Assembly: GCA_015055965.1 (NCBI GenBank)
Contig: SVHG01000020.1
Span: 1-40,939, forward strand
Source: Clostridiales bacterium
GTDB lineage: Bacteria > Bacillota > Clostridia > Christensenellales > Borkfalkiaceae
Direction: 5' to 3'
DNA: 40,939 bases
Part shown: piece by piece, positions 26,537-33,351 of the stretch
Position numbering within the stretch: the first letter of the stretch is position 1
Layout of the letters: each line of letters starts with the position of its first letter
Position numbers and translations under genes: made by a program
The notes under the pieces: model-generated
The model's database searches: none
What the model saw: only the letters and a program-made list of their open reading frames with translations
What the model was told of the DNA's origin: nothing

Positions 26537-27792
26537 TTACTTCGTACGATATAGTAATAATCGGCGGTGGTCCTGCCGGTCTTGCCGCTGCAATTTCCGC
26601 TTACGATAGCGGTGCAAGAAATATAGTTATCGTAGAGCGTGACGAACGCTTGGGCGGTATTTTAAATCAATGTATTCACAACGGCTTTGGCTTAACTCGC
26701 TTTAAAGAGAGCTTAACCGGCCCTGAATATTCCGGCAGATTTATAGAAGAAATTAAAAAGCGCAACATTTCTTATTTACTAAACACCGCGGTTTTATCTT
26801 TAACTAAAGACAAGCAGTTAACGCTAATAAATGCAGAGAAGGGCATTTTTAACGTTAAAGCAAAGGCAGTTATACTTGCTATGGGCTGTAGGGAAAGAAG
26901 CAAGGGCGCGTTAAATATTGCAGGAAGCAGACCTGCGGGTATATTCTCTGCGGGAACTGCGCAGGTTTACTTAAATCTAAAGGGGTATTTACCCGGTAAA
27001 AGGGTTGTAATACTTGGCTCTGGCGATATAGGCTTAATTATGGCTCGCCGTATGACGTTAGAGGGCGCTAAGGTGCTTGCCGTATGCGAGCTTATGCCTT
27101 ATTCAAGCGGTTTAAAAAGAAATATTAAACAATGCTTAGAGGATTTTGATATTCCCCTTTATTTAAGCCATACTATCACTAAGATAGAAGGGGATAAGAG
27201 AGTTAGCGGGGTAGTGGTTTCTAAGGTGGACGAAAACAAAAAGCCCATTCCCGGTAGCGAAATTCACTTTGATTGCGACACCGTGTTATTCTCCGTTGGA
27301 CTTATTCCCGAAAACGAGCTTTCAACGGGGGCTAGCGTAGAGCTTTCACCCAAAACTAAGGGAGCTATCGTATATCAAAATAGGGAAACCAAGGTGGAAG
27401 GCATTTTTGCCTGCGGTAACGTTTTACAGGTACACGATTTAGTTGACTTCGTTTCTGAAGAATCTGAAATTGCGGGTAAATCTGCTGCAGATTACGTACT
27501 AAACGGAGCAAAAGAAAAAAATGGAATTGCCGTAAACGCGGGAATGAATATAAATTACGTTCTTCCGCAAATTATAGATAAGAATCAAAAGGGGCACGTA
27601 AAGCTATTCTTTAGGGTAAGCAATACCTTTAAGGATTGTGTTATAAAGGTTGCTTCCGGGGATGAGATTTTACTTACTAAAAAGAAAAAGGTAGCCGTAC
27701 CCGGTGAAATGGAAACGTTAATTTTAACAGAGGAAAAAATTGCTTTAAGCCAAGGGGAAATTAAGGTGTGGCTTGAAGAAGAAGGAATATGA
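26533..27792 (+). CDS. NAD/FAD-dependent oxidoreductase partner of the GlpA-like enzyme
   Basis: A 419-residue protein of the pyridine nucleotide-disulfide oxidoreductase fold without the redox-active disulfide. The FAD site is DIVIIGGGPAGLAAA (6-20) with IVERDERLGGILNQCIHNGFG. The NAD site is VVILGSGDIGLIMARRM, and a C-terminal ACGNVLQVHDLVDFV segment closes the FAD domain. The ATG at 26533 overlaps the previous stop codon, indicating translational coupling; a longer in-frame reading would overlap the upstream gene by over 100 bases. In this conserved trio it probably passes electrons between the GlpA-like subunit and NAD(H) or another carrier, with the DUF1667 protein as a third part. The exact electron partner is unknown. 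Confidence 0.88.
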   Translation: MITSYDIVIIGGGPAGLAAAISAYDSGARNIVIVERDERLGGILNQCIHNGFGLTRFKESLTGPEYSGRFIEEIKKRNISYLLNTAVLSLTKDKQLTLINAEKGIFNVKAKAVILAMGCRERSKGALNIAGSRPAGIFSAGTAQVYLNLKGYLPGKRVVILGSGDIGLIMARRMTLEGAKVLAVCELMPYSSGLKRNIKQCLEDFDIPLYLSHTITKIEGDKRVSGVVVSKVDENKKPIPGSEIHFDCDTVLFSVGLIPENELSTGASVELSPKTKGAIVYQNRETKVEGIFACGNVLQVHDLVDFVSEESEIAGKSAADYVLNGAKEKNGIAVNAGMNINYVLPQIIDKNQKGHVKLFFRVSNTFKDCVIKVASGDEILLTKKKKVAVPGEMETLILTEEKIALSQGEIKVWLEEEGI

Positions 27793-28145
27793 GTGAGATT
27801 ATAAGATTAACTTGTATAGAATGTCCTTTGGGATGCGATATAGAAGTAACTAAAAATGAAAATGGGCTTGATATTAAAGGGAATTCTTGCCCCCGCGGAA
27901 AAATTTACGCGCAAAACGAAATTACCATGCCCAAAAGAGTTCTTACTACTACCGTTAGATGCGAAAACGGCGGATTGGTGGCGGTAAAGACCTCCGCTCC
28001 CGTAAATAAGAGCGATTTACTTGATTTAATGCAAGTAATTAACAAATGCGTTGCAAAATTACCCGTTAAAATTGGCGACGTTATAATTAAAGACTTGGTA
28101 GAGGGTGTAAATTTAATTGCAACCGATAACCGCGAGGTAAAGTAA
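27789..28145 (+). CDS. DUF1667 protein, small Cys-containing subunit of the oxidoreductase trio
   Basis: A 118-residue protein matching the DUF1667 family. It opens with LTCIECPLGCDIEV (C9, C12, C16) and then GNSCPRGKIYAQNE (C34), four cysteines in a pattern suited to an Fe-S cluster like that at the start of molybdopterin oxidoreductases. The rest (PKRVLTTTV, then APVNKSDLLDLM) is typical of the family. It overlaps the preceding stop codon by four bases and ends one base before the HAD gene. Its biochemical role is not established; electron transfer within the complex is inferred from cysteines and context. Confidence 0.88.
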   Translation: MSEIIRLTCIECPLGCDIEVTKNENGLDIKGNSCPRGKIYAQNEITMPKRVLTTTVRCENGGLVAVKTSAPVNKSDLLDLMQVINKCVAKLPVKIGDVIIKDLVEGVNLIATDNREVK

Positions 28146-28146
28146 T

Positions 28147-28965
28147 ATGACCGATTATTTTGGTAAGGACTGTTCTTGCTTGCATGGTAAAAAGCTCTTT
28201 CTGTTTGATATGGATGGAACTATTTATCTTGATAACGATTTGTTTGAGGGCGTTCCGGAGCTTTTAGAGCAAATAACAAATGATGGCGGGCGTTACGTGT
28301 TTATCACGAATAATTCCTCTAAATCGGTTAGCGATTACGTTGCAAAGCTTCACAGGCTTGGTTTAACCTTCGTTACGGAAGAGAATTTCTTTACCTCTGC
28401 CCAAGCAAGCCTTGCGCTTATGAAGGAAAAGCATCCTAACGATTTAATTTATCTTCAGGGAACTAAATCCTTCGTTGACGGCTTTGAAGGTAGCGGTTTA
28501 AAGGTTACAACGGAGTATAATGAAAGCGCTAAAGTCGTTTTAGTGGGCTTTGATCCCGAATTTACGGGCGAAAAGATTTATAACACCTGTAAGCTTTTAA
28601 CCAAGTGCAACGTTAGCTATTACGCAACTAACCCAGACTGGGTTTGCCCCGTAGAGTTCGGTTTTATTCCCGATTGCGGTTCAATGTGCAAAAGCATAGA
28701 AAGGGCAACGGGTAAAGCCCCCGTATTTATTGGCAAGCCACACCCCGAAATGATTTACGCGGTAATGAATAAGTTTGGCGTAGCTAAGGAAGATACCGTT
28801 GTTATTGGGGATAGGCTTTATACCGATATTGCTTCAGGTAATAACGCCGGGGTAACCACCGTTTGCGTTTTATCGGGCGAGGTTGGCTTAGACGAGGTTA
28901 AAAATGCTAAAGGCGAAGAAGTACCCGATTATTTATTAAATAGCGTTAAGGATTTATTGAAATAA
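28147..28965 (+). CDS. HAD-IIA family sugar/polyol phosphatase (NagD/PGP-like)
   Basis: A 272-residue HAD hydrolase. Motif I is LFLFDMDGTIYLDN with Asp21 and Asp23, motif II is VFITNNSS, the motif III region has IGKPHPEM, and motif IV is VVIGDRLYTDIASGNNAG. The cap insertion after motif II places it in subclass IIA with NagD, AraL and phosphoglycolate/glycerol-3-phosphate phosphatases. GAGGTAAAG lies before the ATG, within the end of the DUF1667 gene, so it is part of the same operon. Given the GlpA-like enzyme next to it, a phosphatase acting on glycerol-3-phosphate or phosphoglycolate is reasonable but unproven. Confidence 0.9.
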   Translation: MTDYFGKDCSCLHGKKLFLFDMDGTIYLDNDLFEGVPELLEQITNDGGRYVFITNNSSKSVSDYVAKLHRLGLTFVTEENFFTSAQASLALMKEKHPNDLIYLQGTKSFVDGFEGSGLKVTTEYNESAKVVLVGFDPEFTGEKIYNTCKLLTKCNVSYYATNPDWVCPVEFGFIPDCGSMCKSIERATGKAPVFIGKPHPEMIYAVMNKFGVAKEDTVVIGDRLYTDIASGNNAGVTTVCVLSGEVGLDEVKNAKGEEVPDYLLNSVKDLLK

Positions 28966-28968
28966 GCC

Positions 28969-28992
28969 CCTATAGGTCGATTAAACGCTATA
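28969..28992 (+). repeat. Copy of the CTATAG-TCGATTAA intergenic motif
   Basis: CCTATAGGTCGATTAAACG continues to CTATA, a member of the dispersed motif family in the opposite orientation to the hairpins at 9523-13066. No T-run follows, so it is not an obvious terminator. Confidence 0.5.
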
Positions 28993-29029
28993 AAGTAATT
29001 ATATTAATAGAATTTAAGGAGGAAAAACT

Positions 29030-29689
29030 ATGTCTTGGGAACAGATTTTAAGCGAATTTGGCATGCTTGCGGATTTGCTTCTTTCCGTAGTTTTAGGCTT
29101 TATTATTGGCTTTGAAAGAAAGATTAGATTTAAGGAAGCAGGTATAAGAACGCATACTATCGTGTGCGCGGGCTCTGCTCTTATGATGATTATTTCTAAA
29201 TACGCTTTTACCGGCGCAGATAGCGCGCGTGTTGCAGCTCAAATAGTAACCGGCGTTGGTTTCTTGGGCGCAGGTATGATAGTTTACAGAAGAAATGAGG
29301 TAAGAGGTCTTACAACGGCAGCCGGCGTATGGGCAACTGCAGGCGTTGGTATGGCTTGCGGTGGTAGATTATACGTGGTTGCTTTAGGCGCGGCAATAAT
29401 AATTATCAGCGCTCAATGCTTATTCCATTTACCCTTTAAGGTATTTCATTCTAAACGCTATTACGCAGTAAAAATTGAATTTGTTCAAAGCGAAAACGAA
29501 AACCTTATTATTAAAAGCTTATTTGGCGTTGATAGATTTAATCACTTGGTTATAAAAAGGGAAAACGGTCAGGTTATTTATAGCGCAACCCTTAATACCG
29601 ATAAAGAGTTTTCTTCCACAAAGTTAAACGAAATTATGGCAGAAAACGAGTTCGTTTTATCTATTGAAAGAGATGACGATTTAAGCTGA
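29030..29689 (+). CDS. MgtC/SapB family membrane protein
   Basis: A 219-residue membrane protein. The N-terminal half has the MgtC core: VLGFIIGFERKIRFKEAGIRTHTIVC (22-46), then AAQIVTGVGFLGAGMI and RGLTTAAGVWATAGVGMACG. About five helices are followed by a cytoplasmic domain of about 80 residues. MgtC proteins are linked to magnesium limitation and control of membrane ATP synthase or phosphate uptake in other bacteria; the role here is not established. AAGGAGG lies directly before the ATG. It follows the HAD gene after a 64-base spacer containing a dispersed motif. Confidence 0.9.
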   Translation: MSWEQILSEFGMLADLLLSVVLGFIIGFERKIRFKEAGIRTHTIVCAGSALMMIISKYAFTGADSARVAAQIVTGVGFLGAGMIVYRRNEVRGLTTAAGVWATAGVGMACGGRLYVVALGAAIIIISAQCLFHLPFKVFHSKRYYAVKIEFVQSENENLIIKSLFGVDRFNHLVIKRENGQVIYSATLNTDKEFSSTKLNEIMAENEFVLSIERDDDLS

Positions 29690-29718
29690 TTATCGTATAC
29701 ATAACAAAAGTAAAAGTT

Positions 29719-29750
29719 GCCCTATAAGCGCGTTAAACGCTATTATAGGC
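29719..29750 (+). repeat. Hairpin copy of the CTATAA-GCGCGTTAA motif
   Basis: GCCCTATAAGCG (29719-29730) pairs with CGCTATTATAGGC (29738-29750) apart from a small bulge, around a CGTTAAA loop. It belongs to the dispersed hairpin family but lacks a T-run. Confidence 0.55.
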
Positions 29751-29815
29751 TAATTTGAAATAGATAAACAGGCGTAAATTTTAATAAAGGGCTTGTAAAA
29801 AAACACGAAACAAAC

Positions 29816-30241
29816 ATGAAAAGATATATTGCATTTGATATAGGTGATAAGAGAATAGGTATTGCCGTAACCAGCTTATTAGACGATATGGTTTTACCCG
29901 TTGAAACCTATCACCGAAAAAATTTAAACGACGATTTAAAATACTTGGTAGAGCAGGCTAAGGGTAGAAGTGTGCAAAAAATCGTGTGTGGATTGCCCCT
30001 TAACGTAGACGGTACGCCCTCTATTCAAACGGAAAAAACTCTTTTCTTTATTGAAAAGCTAAAGGAGCTTACTAATATTCCAATTGAAACACACGACGAA
30101 AGATATTCCACTATGGAAGCTCACAGAGTTTTAATAAGTGAGGATATGGGAAGGGCAAAACGCAAAAAATACGTTGACGCTATTGCCGCTTGCTTTATTT
30201 TAGAAGATTTTATTCGCGCAGAGCAATTAGCTAATAAGTAG
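29816..30241 (+). CDS. ruvX: RuvX/YqgF Holliday-junction resolvase-like protein
   Basis: A 141-residue RNase H-fold protein. The first strand is YIAFDIGDKRIGIAV with the catalytic Asp8, followed by CGLPLNVDGTPS and THDERYSTMEAHRVL, then KYVDAIAACFILEDF with the last acidic residue. YqgF proteins act in 16S rRNA maturation and as putative junction resolvases. No good Shine-Dalgarno precedes the ATG. Its neighbour downstream encodes a DUF1292 protein, the same order as yrrK-yrzB in Bacillus, which supports both calls. An AGCCC/GGGCT hairpin directly follows the stop codon. Confidence 0.93.
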   Translation: MKRYIAFDIGDKRIGIAVTSLLDDMVLPVETYHRKNLNDDLKYLVEQAKGRSVQKIVCGLPLNVDGTPSIQTEKTLFFIEKLKELTNIPIETHDERYSTMEAHRVLISEDMGRAKRKKYVDAIAACFILEDFIRAEQLANK

Positions 30242-30242
30242 T

Positions 30243-30262
30243 AAAAAAGCCCTTTTAGGGCT
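30243..30262 (-). terminator. Hairpin oriented as a leftward terminator after ruvX
   Basis: AGCCC (30248-30252) and GGGCT (30258-30262) form a short hairpin. The T-run is on the - strand side, and A residues follow on the + strand, although both flanking genes read rightward. Confidence 0.45.
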
Positions 30263-30337
30263 AAAATATAATAAATAATAAAAATAGTTAGCGCATAAAA
30301 CCTATCGCGCTACGCTTTAATTAAAGGAGTAATAAAA

Positions 30338-30853
30338 ATGATTGAAGAAAAGAATCCCGAAATTTTAATGGACGACGACGATTTAATTGATTTAGTGGAC
30401 GATAACGGCAGACACCTAAAATTCTTCCACGTTGGCAGCACCGAATATTTGAACAAATGGTACGCCTTCTTTATGCCTGCAGAAGAAATTGAAGGTCTAG
30501 ATGATGAAGAAGTAGTTATCTTTGAGGTTTCTAAAGACGATAAGGGTGACGAAGTTCTTCTTCCCGTAGAGGACGGCGCTTTACTTGAATGCGTTTACGA
30601 ACAGTTCTGTAAGGAAATGGAAGAGGATGCAGACGCTGCTGAGGCTGAAGAGCTAGAGGGCGAATGCTGTTGCGGTCACCACCACGAGCATGGCGAAGAA
30701 TGTGAATGCGGTCATCACCATGAGGACGGCGAAGAATGCGAATGCGGTCACCACCACGAGGACGGTGAAGAATGCGGTTGCGGTCATCACCACGGCGACG
30801 GTCACTGCCACGGCGAAGGTAAGAAGGGTAACTGTAAAAAACATCATAACTAA
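30338..30853 (+). CDS. DUF1292 protein with Cys/His-rich metal-binding tail
   Basis: A 171-residue protein. Residues 1-100 match the acidic DUF1292/YrzB family (LIDLVDDNGRHLKFFHVGSTEY, WYAFFMPAEE, VVIFEVSKDD, ECVYEQFCKEMEE). The last 65 residues are an addition: four near-perfect 12-residue repeats centred on CGHHHEDGEECE, ending in GDGHCHGEGKKGNCKKHH. The DNA repeats with a 36-base period. This resembles metal-storage tails in nickel or zinc chaperones. DUF1292 function is unknown. It follows ruvX as in other Bacillota, and AAAGGAG precedes the ATG. The tail could store or sense Zn, Ni or Cu. It is a coding repeat, not an array. Confidence 0.88.
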   Translation: MIEEKNPEILMDDDDLIDLVDDNGRHLKFFHVGSTEYLNKWYAFFMPAEEIEGLDDEEVVIFEVSKDDKGDEVLLPVEDGALLECVYEQFCKEMEEDADAAEAEELEGECCCGHHHEHGEECECGHHHEDGEECECGHHHEDGEECGCGHHHGDGHCHGEGKKGNCKKHHN

Positions 30854-30896
30854 CGGTTTACCTATTGCGAAAAGCAATAGCTATTACCAACTTAAA

Positions 30897-30937
30897 TAAA
30901 AAGCGCGCTTAACAAAAAATGTTAGGCGGGCTTTTTA
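30897..30937 (+). terminator. Terminator after the DUF1292 gene
   Basis: AAAAAGCGCGCTTAACA pairs with TGTTAGGCGGGCTTTTT around an A-rich loop. A smaller hairpin CTATTGC/GCAATAG lies just before it (30862-30880). Confidence 0.8.
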
Positions 30938-31082
30938 GCCTTTTAAAGAGAAATTAATATTCATTTTATATGAATAATTATTCCTTTGCGCACGTGCGTA
31001 TATACAATATATATAGCTTGCATGCGTATACAAAAAAGCCCAAAAAAATATTAAAAAAATTAAAAAATCCCCGATAAAATCG

Positions 31083-31111
31083 TTGACAAAGAAAAAGGTT
31101 AGTGCTAAACT
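31083..31111 (+). promoter_or_regulatory. Promoter of the tyrosine-attenuated transporter operon
   Basis: TTGACA (31083-31088), 17 bases, TAAACT (31106-31111). Transcription would start near 31118, giving a leader of about 240 bases before the binding-protein gene. Confidence 0.8.
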
Positions 31112-31144
31112 TAATGCATAAATATTATTTGACGGAGAAAGTTT

Positions 31145-31207
31145 ATGACTTTTGTTAACGTTTACTATTATTCTTATTATTATATCGGTGGTATAAAGAT
31201 GCAGTAA
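31145..31207 (+). CDS. Tyrosine-rich leader peptide (20 residues) of an attenuator
   Basis: A short gene with GACGGAG before the ATG. It encodes 20 residues beginning MTFVNV and followed at 7-13 by YYYSYYY, then IGGIKMQ and a TAA stop. Six of 20 codons are tyrosine (one TAC, five TAT), clustered at 31163-31183, and there is no tryptophan. The stop codon lies inside the 5' arm of the predicted antiterminator. The peptide is too short for a function of its own; its job should be to make ribosomes stall when charged tRNA-Tyr is scarce. This follows the logic of the classical amino acid operon leaders such as trp and his. No experimental evidence is available here, but composition, ribosome site and RNA structure agree. 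Confidence 0.85.
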   Translation: MTFVNVYYYSYYYIGGIKMQ

Positions 31208-31269
31208 TTGTTCACAGCGTCAAATTTTCCTATGGAATTTTTTATTTACCGACCTGTTAGCATTACTGC
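31201..31269 (+). promoter_or_regulatory. Antiterminator competing with the leader terminator
   Basis: Bases 31201-31221 pair with 31251-31269 over 18 base pairs. GCAGTAAT with ATTACTGC gives eight perfect pairs, then GTT with AGC (one G-U), ACAG with CTGT, and GTC with GAC, broken by two bulges and one mismatch. A small hairpin (TTCC/GGAA core, about 31222-31243) fits in the loop. The 3' strand of this duplex is the 5' half of the terminator, so the two folds are mutually exclusive. A ribosome at the leader stop codon would cover the 5' strand; one stalled on the Tyr codons would leave it free. Confidence 0.8.
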
Positions 31270-31283
31270 TACAGGTCTTTTTT
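31251..31283 (+). terminator. Attenuator terminator in the transporter leader
   Basis: GACCTGT (31251-31257) pairs with ACAGGTC (31271-31277) and AGC with GCT inside it, with one bulged T, giving ten pairs around an ATTACT loop. Six T follow. It lies 75 bases before the substrate-binding protein gene, where it can only work as a conditional stop for this operon. Confidence 0.88.
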
Positions 31284-31358
31284 ATTTTAAAAATTAAAGG
31301 TAAAAAAGGCCAAAACTTAGGCGAAAATTACCTTAATATATTAAAAGGAGAAAAACCT

Positions 31359-32324
31359 ATGAAAAAACTTATTTCCATCATTTTAGCAAGCTTAACGGCT
31401 TTAACTCTTACAGTTTCTGCTACTGCATGTAAGGACGATAACCCCAATGAAATAAACATTGGCATTTTACAGGTAGCAACTCACTCTGCATTAGATAGCG
31501 CTCGCCTTGGCTTTAAGGAGGTCGTTGACGCATGGGCAAAGGAAAACGGCAAAACTATCGTTTATAACGAGCAAAACGCAAACGGTGATCCCACTGCTGA
31601 AACTACTATTGCAGAAGGCTTAGCTGCAAAAAATCCCGATCTAATGCTTGGTATTGCAACCTCATCTGCAAGAGCGTTAGCAAACAGCACCGGCAAAATT
31701 CCCGTGTTATTTACCGCAGTTACCGCTCCTGAGGAAGAAAATCTTTTAGCAGATAACGTAACCGGTACCAGCGACCTTAACCCCGTTGCAGAACAAATTG
31801 CTTTAATTAAAGAAATTAATCCCTCTGCTTCAAAGATAGGTTTCTTATATAACGCATCAGAAAACAACTCTAAAATTCAATGCGAATTAGCAAAGGATAA
31901 ATGCACGGAATTGGGCATTACCTTAGTTGAATTTACTGCAAGCTTATCAAGCGAAATTTCAACCGTTGTTGAAGCTATTCCCGCTGACGTAGATGCAGTT
32001 TACATTCCCACCGATAACCTAATGGCAGAAAACATTAAGCTTATCTGCAGTATCCTTCACGCAAAGCAAATCCCCGTTATTAGCGGTGAATCAGGTATGT
32101 GTGAAGATGAAGAAGCAGTTGCTACTTTAGGTATTGACTACTTTGAGCTTGGCAAGCAAACGGGTGAAATGGCAGTTGCTATTTTAAGTGGCGAAAAGGC
32201 TGTAAAAGATATTAAGTTTGAACACTACAACAAGCCTTCTACCTTCTTCATTAACGAAAAGAACGCCTTAGCAGCAGGCTTATCACAATCACTTATCGAT
32301 CAATTAAAGGCTAATCATCAGTAA
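31359..32324 (+). CDS. ABC importer substrate-binding lipoprotein, predicted tyrosine
   Basis: A 321-residue lipoprotein of the ABC_sub_bind family, labelled tryptophan/tyrosine transport (TrpX-like) in databases. Signal peptide residues 1-23 end in SATAC, with Cys24 lipidated. The mature protein starts NEINIGILQVATHSALD and has GLAAKNPDLMLGIATSSARA near 90, AVTAPEEENLL near 125, IGFLYNASENNS near 160 and VDAVYIPTDNLMAENI near 215, all characteristic of the family. AAAAGGAGA precedes the ATG. It is the first structural gene after the tyrosine-codon attenuator, which makes tyrosine the best substrate guess. It is followed by permease and ATPase genes. Confidence 0.92.
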   Translation: MKKLISIILASLTALTLTVSATACKDDNPNEINIGILQVATHSALDSARLGFKEVVDAWAKENGKTIVYNEQNANGDPTAETTIAEGLAAKNPDLMLGIATSSARALANSTGKIPVLFTAVTAPEEENLLADNVTGTSDLNPVAEQIALIKEINPSASKIGFLYNASENNSKIQCELAKDKCTELGITLVEFTASLSSEISTVVEAIPADVDAVYIPTDNLMAENIKLICSILHAKQIPVISGESGMCEDEEAVATLGIDYFELGKQTGEMAVAILSGEKAVKDIKFEHYNKPSTFFINEKNALAAGLSQSLIDQLKANHQ

Positions 32325-32332
32325 TAGATAAA

Positions 32333-32347
32333 AATCCCTTAGGGGTT
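32333..32347 (+). other. Small intercistronic hairpin between binding protein and permease genes
   Basis: AATCCC and GGGGTT form a 6-bp stem with a TTA loop just after the first stop codon, followed by a U-rich but interrupted stretch. It could protect the upstream message or act as a leaky terminator, giving more binding protein than permease. Confidence 0.4.
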
Positions 32348-32409
32348 ATTTATAAAGGTTGAGTTAATCAATCAAAAGTAAAAAATAAATTAAAGGTTTA
32401 GTACTTAAA

Positions 32410-33351
32410 ATGTTTTTCGAAAGCTTATTAAATGCAATTCCCGGCGGTATAGCTCTTGGTCTTATATGGGCTATACTCGCTTTAGGTGTATACATAACTT
32501 ACAGATTGCTTGACTTTGCGGATTTAACGGTAGACGGTTCTTTAGCAACCGGCGGTTGCGTGGCAATCGTTTTAACGGTAGAAGGAATAAATCCCATTTT
32601 AGCAATGATAGTAGCCTTTTTTGCAGGGGCAGCAGCAGGCGTAGTAACGGCGCTTTTAAATACAAAGTTAAAAATACCCGCAATACTTTCGGGTATTTTA
32701 ACCATGTCTGCGCTATATTCCGTTAACAAAAGAATTCTTGGCGGTAGGGCAAACGTTTCATCCGCTGCGGCAGAAACCTTAGTTGGTAGAGTTGCTAATT
32801 TATTGAATATGGATTACAGGGGATTAGATAAAAACCTTATTTCCATAATGATATGTATAGTAATTCTTGCTATTTTAGTTGGCTTTTTATACTGGTTCTT
32901 CGGTACGGAAAAGGGTAGCGCTATAAGAGCAACCGGTAACAATAAAGTAATGGCAACTGCGCAGGGTATTAATACTGATAGATGTAAAATTATAGCCCTA
33001 GCGTTATCTAACGGATTAGCCGCTTTATCCGGCGCAATGATTTCACAGCACAACTTCTCTGCAGACGTAAATATGGCAAGCGGAACTATAGTTATAGGCC
33101 TTGCATCAATCGTTATTGGCGAGCTTATTTTTGGTGAAAAGCTTTCCTTCTGGATAAAGCTCGTTGGCGTTATAGTTGGTAGCTTAATTTACAGATTAAT
33201 TTTCGTAGTAGCCGTTCAGCTTGGCTTAAAAACGGATGATTTAAAGCTTATTGCTTCAATAATTATAGTAATAGCACTTTGCTTACCCACTATAAAGAAT
33301 AAGATTTTCGCGCTAAAATCAAAGGGAGGTAAGGCAAATGCTGGAGCTTAG
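32410..33351 (+). CDS. ABC importer permease, branched-chain type fold
   Basis: A 313-residue membrane protein with about eight to nine helices. It begins LLNAIPGGIALGLIWAILALGVYITYRLLDFADLTVDGSLATGG, the typical start of the TrpY-like permeases in the BPD_transp_2 family. GSAIRATGNNKVMATAQGINTDRCKIIALALSNGLAALSGA (about 175-215) is the conserved loop that contacts the ATPase. AAAGG lies upstream of the ATG, with an 85-base gap to the binding-protein gene. Its end overlaps the ATPase start by 14 bases. It forms the membrane channel of the predicted tyrosine importer. Confidence 0.92.
   Translation: MFFESLLNAIPGGIALGLIWAILALGVYITYRLLDFADLTVDGSLATGGCVAIVLTVEGINPILAMIVAFFAGAAAGVVTALLNTKLKIPAILSGILTMSALYSVNKRILGGRANVSSAAAETLVGRVANLLNMDYRGLDKNLISIMICIVILAILVGFLYWFFGTEKGSAIRATGNNKVMATAQGINTDRCKIIALALSNGLAALSGAMISQHNFSADVNMASGTIVIGLASIVIGELIFGEKLSFWIKLVGVIVGSLIYRLIFVVAVQLGLKTDDLKLIASIIIVIALCLPTIKNKIFALKSKGGKANAGA

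Noticed and set aside
30660..30800. 36-base repeats that could suggest a CRISPR-like array
   Set aside because: There are no unique spacers; the repeats are in frame and encode CGHHHEDGEECE units of the DUF1292 protein.
31118..31285. T-box riboswitch in front of the amino acid transporter
   Set aside because: No T-box consensus or specifier-loop architecture is seen. A translated Tyr-rich leader with a competing antiterminator explains the region better.
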